From NCBI RefSeq assembly GCF_001484765.1, contig NZ_LLXO01000041.1:1-35583 (forward strand): DNA of 35,583 nt, written 5' to 3'. Positions 14,263-21,024 of the stretch are shown piece by piece; the stretch's first letter is position 1; each line of letters opens with the position of its first letter. The notes below the pieces were generated by a model. That model did not search any database. It was not told the origin of the DNA and worked only from the letters and a program-made list of their open reading frames with translations. The position numbers were made by a program, and so were the translations under genes. The stretch is from Entomohabitans teleogrylli (GTDB lineage: Bacteria; Pseudomonadota; Gammaproteobacteria; Enterobacterales; Enterobacteriaceae).

Positions 14263-16076
14263 AGAAACCGTTTCTGGTCGTTTTGCTGGGCCTGTCGTTC
14301 TGTTCACAGGCGGGCAGTGAATATAATGAAGCCTCGAAATATGCCAGCGGCCTGAAAGGCCAGGGAATGGATACGCTGAAGGGCGCCAGCCCGGAGGACA
14401 TGATCCCCGGCTATACCGCCAGCCCGGAGGAAACGCAGTACTGGGGCGGGACCACGGCAACCGGCAGTGCGGCGCTGGAAAATGCCGGCGCCGGTGCGAT
14501 GAACACCACGGAGGTCGGGAAAGTCGTCACGGATGTGGTCAGGAACCGTCCGACCGATGAGATATCGCTGGATGCGCCGTTTATCAGTAACGGACTGGCC
14601 GTGGTGGAGAATGCGCAGAGCATTACACAGGGTACGGATACCCAGTGTACGCCGGTCAGCGTGGATAAAACGAAGGTTACCACTTACAGCTGTGAGCGCA
14701 CACCGGGTGCTGAACTGTCCTGTATCCGCACAGCATCCATCGGCGGACAGGAAACGGATATCTGGATCACCGAAGCTTACCGGGTGACAGCTTTTCGCTA
14801 CAGCGCCCGGAATGGCGGTTTTTATTATGAGTTTCCGGCACCGGCATCCGGCGTGATTCTGTCGGCCGTGCTGCATGTGGACGCCTCCGGCCAGTACCTG
14901 ATGAATTCCCTGACCACGTTTATGAATACCACATTTAACCTGCTTAACAGCGCCAGCTACACACTGGCGCCGGCAGGCATGTCGGTGACAGAAGGGGACT
15001 ACTATGGTGCCCTTGCGCTGCCGATGAATGGTCAGGCTAATGACAGTATCTCGTCATTAATTATTGCGGCTTTCAGTGCCGGCAGGAACAGCATGGCCCT
15101 GGACATGACCATGCAGGTAAAGGATAAGGGGTTTGAGCCGGTGATTGACTGGGTGGAGTCCTGCCCGTTCGATAAAAGCGAAGAGGTACTGACAAACAGC
15201 ATTTGCCTGGAGGAAGGTGGAACACGGACAGTTACGGTGGGGGGAACTGAATACCCGGTATACAGCGACTGCTGGAAATATAAGGACGTGTACGTCGCAC
15301 AGGATACCGACACAGGGACCTGTGGAGCCTATATGAATAACTCAGCCTGCACGCTGTCACGGACCACCTGTCTGGAATCCCTGTCCGGTACCTGCCTGCG
15401 TGAACAGGCGGTGTTTTCCTGTGAAACAGCCAGTTCCGGCAATGCCACGCTCTGCGGGACCGAGCTGGTCTGCACTGACGGTAGCTGTGACCAGATACAG
15501 AACGATGTATCGGATGATTTTCACCGGGCTGTATCCGGGCTGGCCGCGCTGTCGGCGGCGGGTGAGGATATTGCCGCACTGAACGGCGTGAATGTGGCGG
15601 CGTTCACCGGCTCCACGCAAACCTGTCGGCAGGCTGCGGTCGGGTTCAGCAACTGCTGCAAGGACAGCGGCTGGGGTAATGATACCGGGCTGGCCAGCTG
15701 TAACTCGGATGAAAAGGCGCTCGGTCACGCCAAAGAGCGCAAGCTGACCATCTATGTGGGTACCTACTGCTCCCGTAAGGTGCTGGGGGCCTGCCTGCAG
15801 AAGAAGCAGGCGTACTGCCAGTTCGACAGCAAGCTGGCTAAAATTGTTCAGGAGCAGGGGCGTGGCTGGCAACTGGGGATCGGTTTCGGCAGTGCGTCTT
15901 CACCAGACTGTCGGGGGATCACAGTTGAAGAACTGCAGTCCATCAATTTTGATGCGCTCAATTTTGCAGATTTCTATGACGATCTGGAAAATGGTACCAC
16001 CATTCCGGCTGATCAGGAGCTGATTGACCGGGTGAAAGCGCAGATTGCCGGCAGTCTGCAGGGAGGTAGCCAGTGA
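14259..16076 (+). CDS. traN: Mating-pair stabilisation outer-membrane protein TraN
   Basis: The 605-residue protein (F: 602) has a signal peptide (MKKPFLVVLLGLSFCSQA) and many cysteines arranged as in TraN, including TYSCERTPGAELSCIRT, GNATLCGTELVCTDGSCDQI, FSNCCKDSGWGND and KVLGACLQKKQAYCQFDSKL. TraN in donors binds a recipient outer-membrane protein to stabilise mating pairs. The receptor specificity lies in the central variable region (about 160-330 here), which I cannot assign to a known TraN class. It is coupled to trbC and traF by 4-bp overlaps. Confidence 0.94.
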   Translation: MKKPFLVVLLGLSFCSQAGSEYNEASKYASGLKGQGMDTLKGASPEDMIPGYTASPEETQYWGGTTATGSAALENAGAGAMNTTEVGKVVTDVVRNRPTDEISLDAPFISNGLAVVENAQSITQGTDTQCTPVSVDKTKVTTYSCERTPGAELSCIRTASIGGQETDIWITEAYRVTAFRYSARNGGFYYEFPAPASGVILSAVLHVDASGQYLMNSLTTFMNTTFNLLNSASYTLAPAGMSVTEGDYYGALALPMNGQANDSISSLIIAAFSAGRNSMALDMTMQVKDKGFEPVIDWVESCPFDKSEEVLTNSICLEEGGTRTVTVGGTEYPVYSDCWKYKDVYVAQDTDTGTCGAYMNNSACTLSRTTCLESLSGTCLREQAVFSCETASSGNATLCGTELVCTDGSCDQIQNDVSDDFHRAVSGLAALSAAGEDIAALNGVNVAAFTGSTQTCRQAAVGFSNCCKDSGWGNDTGLASCNSDEKALGHAKERKLTIYVGTYCSRKVLGACLQKKQAYCQFDSKLAKIVQEQGRGWQLGIGFGSASSPDCRGITVEELQSINFDALNFADFYDDLENGTTIPADQELIDRVKAQIAGSLQGGSQ

Positions 16077-16843
16077 AGCGTGGATTTGCCTGTCTGATGA
16101 TGATCATTGCAGGGAACTCGCTGGCCGGGGAGCGTGTGCCCGTCAGTACCTATGCTGATGATCCGATAGTGGGCTGGCACTGGTATAACGAGCCTCTGCC
16201 CACCGAAGCGCCGGAAGAGGAGGACAGTGTGCCACTGACCGCGCTGCCCGCAAACCTGCAGATGTCGCTGCTGCAGAAGCTGGTCAGGGAGCGGCTGAAC
16301 CGGGCTATCCTTAACCCCTCGACAGAAAACACCGGTGAGTATCTGCGTCTGCAGCAGATGGTCACCACCCAGGCCGGACTGTTCACTAAATCCGCCCAGA
16401 AGGCATTGTTGATGTTCCCGGAGCTGGATTACAACATTCAGCACAGCCATTACAACGGGACGGCCACAGTACAGCTGACAGCCGTCCGGGAACGACAACA
16501 GGCGGCGGTGCAACAACTCGGTCAGAAGTATGGACTGTTCCTGTTCTACCGTGGCGATGAGGCCATCGATAACCTGATGGCGTCGGTGGTGAGTCAGTTT
16601 GCTGCCAGTCACGATCTCTCCCTTATTCCCATCAGCGTTGACGGAAAACGCAGTGACGCCCTGCCACAGACTCGTCCGGATACCGGCCAGGCTGCCAGCA
16701 TGGGGGTGACGCACTTCCCGGCGCTTTACCTGGTGGCGCCGGATGCCGGGCAGTACCAGCCCCTGTCCTACGGATTTGTGGCCCAGGATGACCTGGCTCG
16801 CCGCTTTCTTGATGTGGCCACCGATTTTACCTCCCGGTACTGA
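16073..16843 (+). CDS. traF: Type-F pilus assembly protein TraF
   Basis: The 256-residue protein (F: 247) has a signal peptide (MKRGFACLMMIIAGNSLAG) followed by GWHWYNEP and a C-terminal thioredoxin-like domain: GQKYGLFLFYRGDEAIDNLM, FAASHDLSLIPISVDG and MGVTHFPALYLVAPD. As in F TraF the CxxC active site is absent, so it is probably structural rather than a disulfide enzyme. Start is GTG (16073), overlapping the traN stop. The next gene starts about 12 bp later. Confidence 0.93.
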   Translation: MKRGFACLMMIIAGNSLAGERVPVSTYADDPIVGWHWYNEPLPTEAPEEEDSVPLTALPANLQMSLLQKLVRERLNRAILNPSTENTGEYLRLQQMVTTQAGLFTKSAQKALLMFPELDYNIQHSHYNGTATVQLTAVRERQQAAVQQLGQKYGLFLFYRGDEAIDNLMASVVSQFAASHDLSLIPISVDGKRSDALPQTRPDTGQAASMGVTHFPALYLVAPDAGQYQPLSYGFVAQDDLARRFLDVATDFTSRY

Positions 16844-16855
16844 AGGATGAACGAT

Positions 16856-17152
16856 ATGGACAAAAATGAAGAGCGCAAACAGCAGAACAGTACAGAAAAT
16901 CTGCTGATGTTTACCGGCATGGCCTTTCTGGTGGCTGGCCCGGTTTTTTTCTTTCTGATGCAGATGGCGATTAACGCCCGTCAGTTTTCTCCGGGGGAAG
17001 ACATGCTTTATCTGCTGGAGTTTGTGGAGCTGTGCGGTGCGCTGCTGCTGACGGTATCGGGGGCGATGCTGATTGTCAGCGGCTGGATGCTGGCGGCACT
17101 GAATGCCTGGCGTGGGCTGCATGGTGGAGAGGGTGTGAGAACAGAAGACTGA
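16856..17152 (+). CDS. Small inner-membrane protein at the trbA/traQ position
   Basis: The 98-residue protein has two membrane helices (LLMFTGMAFLVAGPVFFFLM and LCGALLLTVSGAMLIVSGWM) joined by a polar loop with NARQFSPGED. In F the genes after traF are trbA, artA and traQ; TraQ is a two-helix prepilin insertase of 94 residues. Size, topology and a C-terminal NAWRGLHGGEG tail fit TraQ or TrbA, but I see no decisive sequence match. If a dedicated pilin chaperone exists here, this is the best candidate. ATG at 16856 is preferred to 16847, which touches the ribosome binding site AAGG. Confidence 0.6.
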   Translation: MDKNEERKQQNSTENLLMFTGMAFLVAGPVFFFLMQMAINARQFSPGEDMLYLLEFVELCGALLLTVSGAMLIVSGWMLAALNAWRGLHGGEGVRTED

Positions 17153-17209
17153 ATATCCTGTCGGGTACAGATCTTCGTTATATATACAGTCATATGCAGG
17201 AGATAAGCG

Positions 17210-17431
17210 ATGTCACCAACACAACGAACCACACAGCGCGTCACTGTGACTATAGAACAGCGATTGCTGAAACGGGCACGTGAGGCAGGGATTAACTTCA
17301 GTGCAACGCTCACTACAGCCCTTGAAACAGAATTACGCCGTCGTGCATCACTACAGGGAGGCACGGAAGAAAACATGGACGTGAATCATGACCAGCACAA
17401 CGATTTCAGTGATCAGTTCAGGTCATTTTGA
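17210..17431 (+). CDS. CcdA-like antitoxin without a recognisable CcdB
   Basis: The 73-residue protein (F CcdA: 72) has an RHH N-terminus (RVTVTIEQRLLKRAREAGIN, then FSATLTTALETELRRRASLQ) and a polar C-terminal tail ending NDFSDQFRSF, matching the CcdA layout in which the tail wraps the gyrase poison CcdB. AGGAG precedes the ATG, and the AT-rich stretch at 17180-17205 (TTATATATAC) is a likely promoter. No CcdB-like sequence follows. Instead a 58-codon frame overlaps its end. It could be an anti-addiction module, a transfer regulator, or half of a decayed pair. It opens the cargo island between traF and trbB. Confidence 0.75.
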   Translation: MSPTQRTTQRVTVTIEQRLLKRAREAGINFSATLTTALETELRRRASLQGGTEENMDVNHDQHNDFSDQFRSF

Positions 17432-17564
17432 CAGATCATTCACTGGTTATGACTTTCGCAGGCTGGTATGGCGTTTTACGGCACTTGTTTGGTCATCAGA
17501 CTTCGTTAGCAACTTTCTGTTTCGTTTATTGCGAATTTCGTTTGTTTCGATTATTATTACTTAG
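17388..17564 (+). CDS. Overlapping small ORF in the ccdB position (unverified)
   Basis: A 58-codon frame (starting MTSTTISVISSGHFDRSF, ending in hydrophobic and basic sequence with FLFRLLRISFVSIII) begins 44 bp inside the CcdA-like gene in another frame, the arrangement common for toxin genes. It does not resemble CcdB. The ribosome binding site is weak, and its 3' third runs through TTTCGTT repeats that look like operators for the next module. It could be a small membrane-active toxin, or simply an accidental frame. Confidence 0.25.
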   Translation: MTSTTISVISSGHFDRSFTGYDFRRLVWRFTALVWSSDFVSNFLFRLLRISFVSIIIT

Positions 17565-17673
17565 ATAACGCTTGTCACTACGTTATGGAACTCATCTACT
17601 GACGAAATTAATTATTCATTTAGACATACGATTGATTTCGTAACCAATAAGCTAATTATACTGGAATACAGAA
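17520..17673 (+). promoter_or_regulatory. Operator/promoter region of the PIN toxin-antitoxin module
   Basis: Repeated TTTCGTT-type elements occur at 17520-17526, 17537-17543 and 17545-17551 (last one TTTCGAT), then ACGAAAT (17602-17608, inverted) and ATTTCGT (17635-17641). They stand upstream of the antitoxin start at 17674. A possible -10 is TATACT around 17659-17664. Antitoxins of this type autorepress, so these repeats are probable binding sites (inference). Confidence 0.5.
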
Positions 17674-18135
17674 ATGACACGCTCAATTCTTGATAGCCTA
17701 AGCCTTCCAGCGCCAACGGAAATTGAAGCAGCAGTACGGGGGCAAAGGGAGCTTGCTACATACCTGTCTACCAGGCTGGAGACACAAAAGATATCAATCC
17801 AGGATTCTGACGACAATTTTCACCAGATTGAACTTCCTACGTCTTCGTTAATGCTGTTGATGACAATCCTTGGAGAATTGGCCGCTGGGAATGCTGTTCA
17901 GGTTGTCCCGGTGCATGCAGAATTAACAACACAGGAAGCAGCCAACATTTTGAATGTCTCTCGCCCTTATATGGTGAAACTTCTGGAAGAAGGGAAGTTG
18001 CCTTTCCATAAAACGGGTCGTCATCGCCGCGTGCTTTTTGCTGATTTGATGCGATACAAGGCGCAGCGGGATAAAGACAGTATTCAGGCTATGCAGGAGC
18101 TGGCAGACCAGGGACAGGAACTTGGATTTTACTGA
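17674..18135 (+). CDS. Antitoxin with excisionase-type (MerR-like) HTH, partner of PIN toxin
   Basis: The 153-residue protein has a helical N-terminal part and, at about residues 82-130, an excisionase-family HTH: LTTQEAANILNVSRPYMVKL, LEEGKLPFHKTGRHRRVLFA and DLMRYK. This domain is typical of antitoxins paired with PIN-domain ribonucleases. Its TGA overlaps the toxin ATG (TGATG), giving coupled translation. Repeats upstream of its start are probable self-operators. The C-terminal tail (about 130-153) is the likely toxin-neutralising part. It sits inside the tra operon, yet probably has its own promoter. Confidence 0.85.
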   Translation: MTRSILDSLSLPAPTEIEAAVRGQRELATYLSTRLETQKISIQDSDDNFHQIELPTSSLMLLMTILGELAAGNAVQVVPVHAELTTQEAANILNVSRPYMVKLLEEGKLPFHKTGRHRRVLFADLMRYKAQRDKDSIQAMQELADQGQELGFY

Positions 18136-18710
18136 TGAACCATTCACCTTACCCTGTGGTACTGGATGCATGCGTGTTGTATCCATCGTTATTGCGGGAT
18201 TTACTGATACGCCTGGGATTAACGGGACTGTACCAACCTAAATGGACTGCGGCTATTCATGATGAATGGCAGCGTAATCTTCTGATCAACAGAGCCGATC
18301 TAACTCCTGCACAGCTGAAGCGTACTGAGGCCTTAATGAACAGGGCAGTGCCTGATGCGATGGTAACGGGTTATGAAGAGCTTATTGAGGGTATTTCGTT
18401 ACCGGATATGAATGACTGCCATGTAGTGGCTGCTGCAGTCAGGTGTAATGCCGAAGTTATTGTTACCGCTAATTTGAAGGATTTTCCGCTCGTGTGCATG
18501 TCAGATTTTGACGTTGAAGCTCTGCATCCGGATGAATTCATCTCAGATCTGTTTGATCTAAATCATGCGTTGGCCTTATCTGCTGTTCGTGAGCAGCGGG
18601 CAAATTTAAAAAAACCGCCTGTAACTGTGGAGGAGTACCTGGAGTCCCTGCTACGGCAAGGTTTGCCAATGACCGTGAAATCTCTTGAAAAGTATCGAAC
18701 GATGATTTAA
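18135..18710 (+). CDS. PIN-domain ribonuclease toxin
   Basis: The 191-residue protein shows the PIN fold signature: LDACVLYPSLLRDLLIRL with catalytic D11, IHDEWQRNL with E44, LPDMNDCHVVAAAV with D91/D94, and IVTANLKDFP with D116. PIN toxins of VapC type cleave RNA in a metal-dependent way; the exact RNA target cannot be inferred. The C-terminal extension (about 145-191, KKPPVTVEEYLESLLRQGLP) is typical of this longer PIN subfamily associated with excisionase-type antitoxins. All acidic residues are present, so the enzyme looks active. The module should stabilise the plasmid. Confidence 0.88.
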   Translation: MNHSPYPVVLDACVLYPSLLRDLLIRLGLTGLYQPKWTAAIHDEWQRNLLINRADLTPAQLKRTEALMNRAVPDAMVTGYEELIEGISLPDMNDCHVVAAAVRCNAEVIVTANLKDFPLVCMSDFDVEALHPDEFISDLFDLNHALALSAVREQRANLKKPPVTVEEYLESLLRQGLPMTVKSLEKYRTMI

Positions 18711-19047
18711 AGCTGGTTTGATAAAACGACATTAATAAATTTTTGCCAGCTAAAAATGGTGGCCCAGGGAAAAACTATTAATCTTCCAGTTCTTTTCTTT
18801 TTAATCATTGCGTTCCAATAATGACAAATAAAATTTAATCTGATTTTACTCTCCTTTCTTATTATATTTTGAATGTAAGTTACTGCATCGGGAGTTCGAT
18901 GCAATAAATTTTTGGTACCAGTGTTTTCAAATAAAATTTGAAAGTAAAAATCTTTGGTAGATGGCAGGGTCTGGAATGACTTTCTGAATTTTTTCGAAAA
19001 TACTCATGTTTTTGATTTTTTATTTTAAAGTTAAATAAAGGAATGTT
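18711..19047. other. AT-rich junction between the PIN module and trbB
   Basis: There is no gene I can support here. The inverted repeat AGCTGG/CCAGCT, widely spaced, lies just after the toxin stop (about 18711-18760) and may end the module's transcript. The rest is AT-rich, unlike the flanking tra genes, and contains no obvious site-specific recombination repeat. It probably marks the right boundary of the cargo island, with a new ribosome binding site for trbB (AAAGGA) at its end. Confidence 0.4.
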
Positions 19048-19614
19048 ATGAATTGTTACTACCATTTTATCTTCAGCGGCTCGTTGAGATTGCTTGCTAT
19101 GAAATTAGTTTCCAGCAGCCTGATATTTATATCATCTTTTATACAGGCTGCCGTTATTGATGAAATCGCAGAGCTTGAAGCATCGAAAAAGCAGCCCCAA
19201 AAGAAAGCGTGGTTGGCACCTGTCTTACCTGTAAATCAACCGGATATGCGAACTTATCGCCTGCCTGATGGTTCTGCTATCAATCAGGATGACTACCGGA
19301 TTGTGCTCTTTATGCAGGCTTCCTGCCAGTATTGCCGACAGTTCGATCCCCTGCTGGCGCAGTACAGCGCACAGAGTGGCTTTCGGGTGTTTCCCTATAC
19401 GCTGGACGGGCAGGGCGATGCCCATTTCCCGAAAGCTATACCGGCCCCGCCATCCGTGGTTGAGGCCTTTTTTGGACCTGGCCAGCGTAGCATCACGCCT
19501 GCCACCTGGCTGGTGAATGTACATACCCTGCAGACCTGGCCACTGACTCAGGGAATGACGGATATGCAAACGCTGCAGCAGCAGATTAATTATTCCCTGA
19601 TGGGACACCGTTAA
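19048..19614 (+). CDS. trbB: Periplasmic thiol-disulfide isomerase TrbB
   Basis: The 188-residue protein (F: 179-181) has a signal peptide (LVSSSLIFISSFIQA) and a thioredoxin-fold domain with the active-site motif C93-Q-Y-C96 in VLFMQASCQYCRQFDPLL (F: VLFMQGHCPYCHQFDPVL), FPYTLDGQGDAHFPKAIPAP and PATWLVNVHTLQTWPL. It assists disulfide formation in TraU, TraN and TraH. The start at 19048 has AAAGGA five bases upstream; the in-frame ATG at 19099 would give a more standard signal peptide but lacks a clear site. The N-terminal codons are AT-rich, suggesting a junction with the upstream cargo. Confidence 0.93.
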   Translation: MNCYYHFIFSGSLRLLAMKLVSSSLIFISSFIQAAVIDEIAELEASKKQPQKKAWLAPVLPVNQPDMRTYRLPDGSAINQDDYRIVLFMQASCQYCRQFDPLLAQYSAQSGFRVFPYTLDGQGDAHFPKAIPAPPSVVEAFFGPGQRSITPATWLVNVHTLQTWPLTQGMTDMQTLQQQINYSLMGHR

Positions 19615-19651
19615 TTTTTCACTTCTTTTCCGCTTCTTAAAAGGACTCGTT

Positions 19652-21016
19652 ATGAAACCCCGCCGTAATAAAAGATTACTGGCCGCCGTCTCTGGCATTA
19701 TTTTTTCTGCCAGTGCAACAGCAGGTGTTGGCAGCGACCTGGAAAAGTTCTACAACAAGCTCGGTTTTGAGGCCAATGCGACCGGTGCGGCTGCGTGGCA
19801 GGGGCAGGCGGCCGGATATGCGACTGGCGGAAACCTGTTTCTGAGAAACCGGGTAAAGCAGCTGCAGGTGGCTTCCTTTACGCCGCCTTCCCTGACGGCT
19901 GGCTGTGGTGGCATCGATGCCTACCTCGGCGCGTTCTCCTACATCAACAGTGAACAACTGGAAGCGTTCATCAAGAACCTGATGGCCAACTCGGCGGGGT
20001 ATTTCTTTGATCTGGCCCTGCAGACCGTGGTGCCGGAACTGAAAGACGTTAAGGATTATCTGCAGCAGGCCTCATCGTTCGTTAACAACATGAACATGAA
20101 CAGCTGTCAGGCTGCGCAGGGGATAGTGGGCGGACTATGGCCCCGCACCCAGGAATCACAGAAGTACATCTGTAACAGCATCGGGAATGAAAGCAACCTC
20201 TTCTCAGACTGGGCGGCGGCACGCCAGGGCTGTTCAACGGGTGGTCAGCTTGCCAGCACGCTGGGTTCGGCCGGTGAGGAGTATAAGGACCAGGTGATCA
20301 CGAACAAGAACCTGATGTGGGAGATCCTGAAGAAAAACAGCCTGCTCAGCAGCGATACTGAACTGATGGAGCTGGTAATGAACCTGACCGGTACCCTGAT
20401 TTATGACGCCCAGGGACACCCCAATGTGATTTACCCGTCAGCGGATAACCACGATCTGGTTAAGGCGCTGATGAGTGGCGGCAGTGTCACCATTCAGCGT
20501 TGTACGGCGACCGGTGACTGTCTTTCCGTAAGGGAGGGCGCTGTCACGATCGCTGAAAGCAATGCCCTGCGTCGGAAAGTGGAAGACTCCATTATCAGTA
20601 TCCAGTCGAAACTCACCTCAGATACGGCGCTGTCTGATGCGGAGAAGGGCTTTATCCAGAGCACCTCGATTCCGGTCCTGCGCTATCTGGTTGACCCGAT
20701 GCAGTTAAATCTGTCGGTCACTCTGATGACGTCTCTGTCGGATTACATTGCCTACGACATTCTGGTGCAGTACCTGCGTGAGCTGGTCGAACAGGCCCGG
20801 GCGCAGATGGCCAGCAAAAACTATCCGGAACCGCAGATGGAGGCGCTGACAAAAAGCATCGACCGCACCTGGGCACAGATCCAGAATCTGCAGAGCCAGG
20901 TGCAGGTGAAAAGTGATGCGCTGGCGGAAGTGGAGCGACAGATGGCGTATCTGCGCCAGCAGACCTCAAGCCAGATGATGGAGCGCTATCAGCAGAACTA
21001 TAACTTCGGACAGTAG
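19652..21016 (+). CDS. traH: Type-F pilus assembly protein TraH
   Basis: The 454-residue protein (F: 458) has a signal peptide (RLLAAVSGIIFSASATA) and the TraH features VGSDLEKFYNKLGFEANATG, AGYATGGNLFLRN, TAGCGGIDAYLGAFSYINSE and NMNSCQAAQGIVGGLWP. A C-terminal coiled-coil region (about 385-445, including AQIQNLQSQVQVKSDALAEV) is typical. It is periplasmic, with TraF and TraU. AAAGGA lies 8 bp upstream. traG starts 8 bp after its stop. Confidence 0.94.
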   Translation: MKPRRNKRLLAAVSGIIFSASATAGVGSDLEKFYNKLGFEANATGAAAWQGQAAGYATGGNLFLRNRVKQLQVASFTPPSLTAGCGGIDAYLGAFSYINSEQLEAFIKNLMANSAGYFFDLALQTVVPELKDVKDYLQQASSFVNNMNMNSCQAAQGIVGGLWPRTQESQKYICNSIGNESNLFSDWAAARQGCSTGGQLASTLGSAGEEYKDQVITNKNLMWEILKKNSLLSSDTELMELVMNLTGTLIYDAQGHPNVIYPSADNHDLVKALMSGGSVTIQRCTATGDCLSVREGAVTIAESNALRRKVEDSIISIQSKLTSDTALSDAEKGFIQSTSIPVLRYLVDPMQLNLSVTLMTSLSDYIAYDILVQYLRELVEQARAQMASKNYPEPQMEALTKSIDRTWAQIQNLQSQVQVKSDALAEVERQMAYLRQQTSSQMMERYQQNYNFGQ

Positions 21017-21024
21017 GGGGACAC

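Noticed and set aside
16013..17122. 369-codon minus-strand open frame
   Set aside because: It is antisense to traF and the following small membrane gene, with no recognisable domain or start signal.
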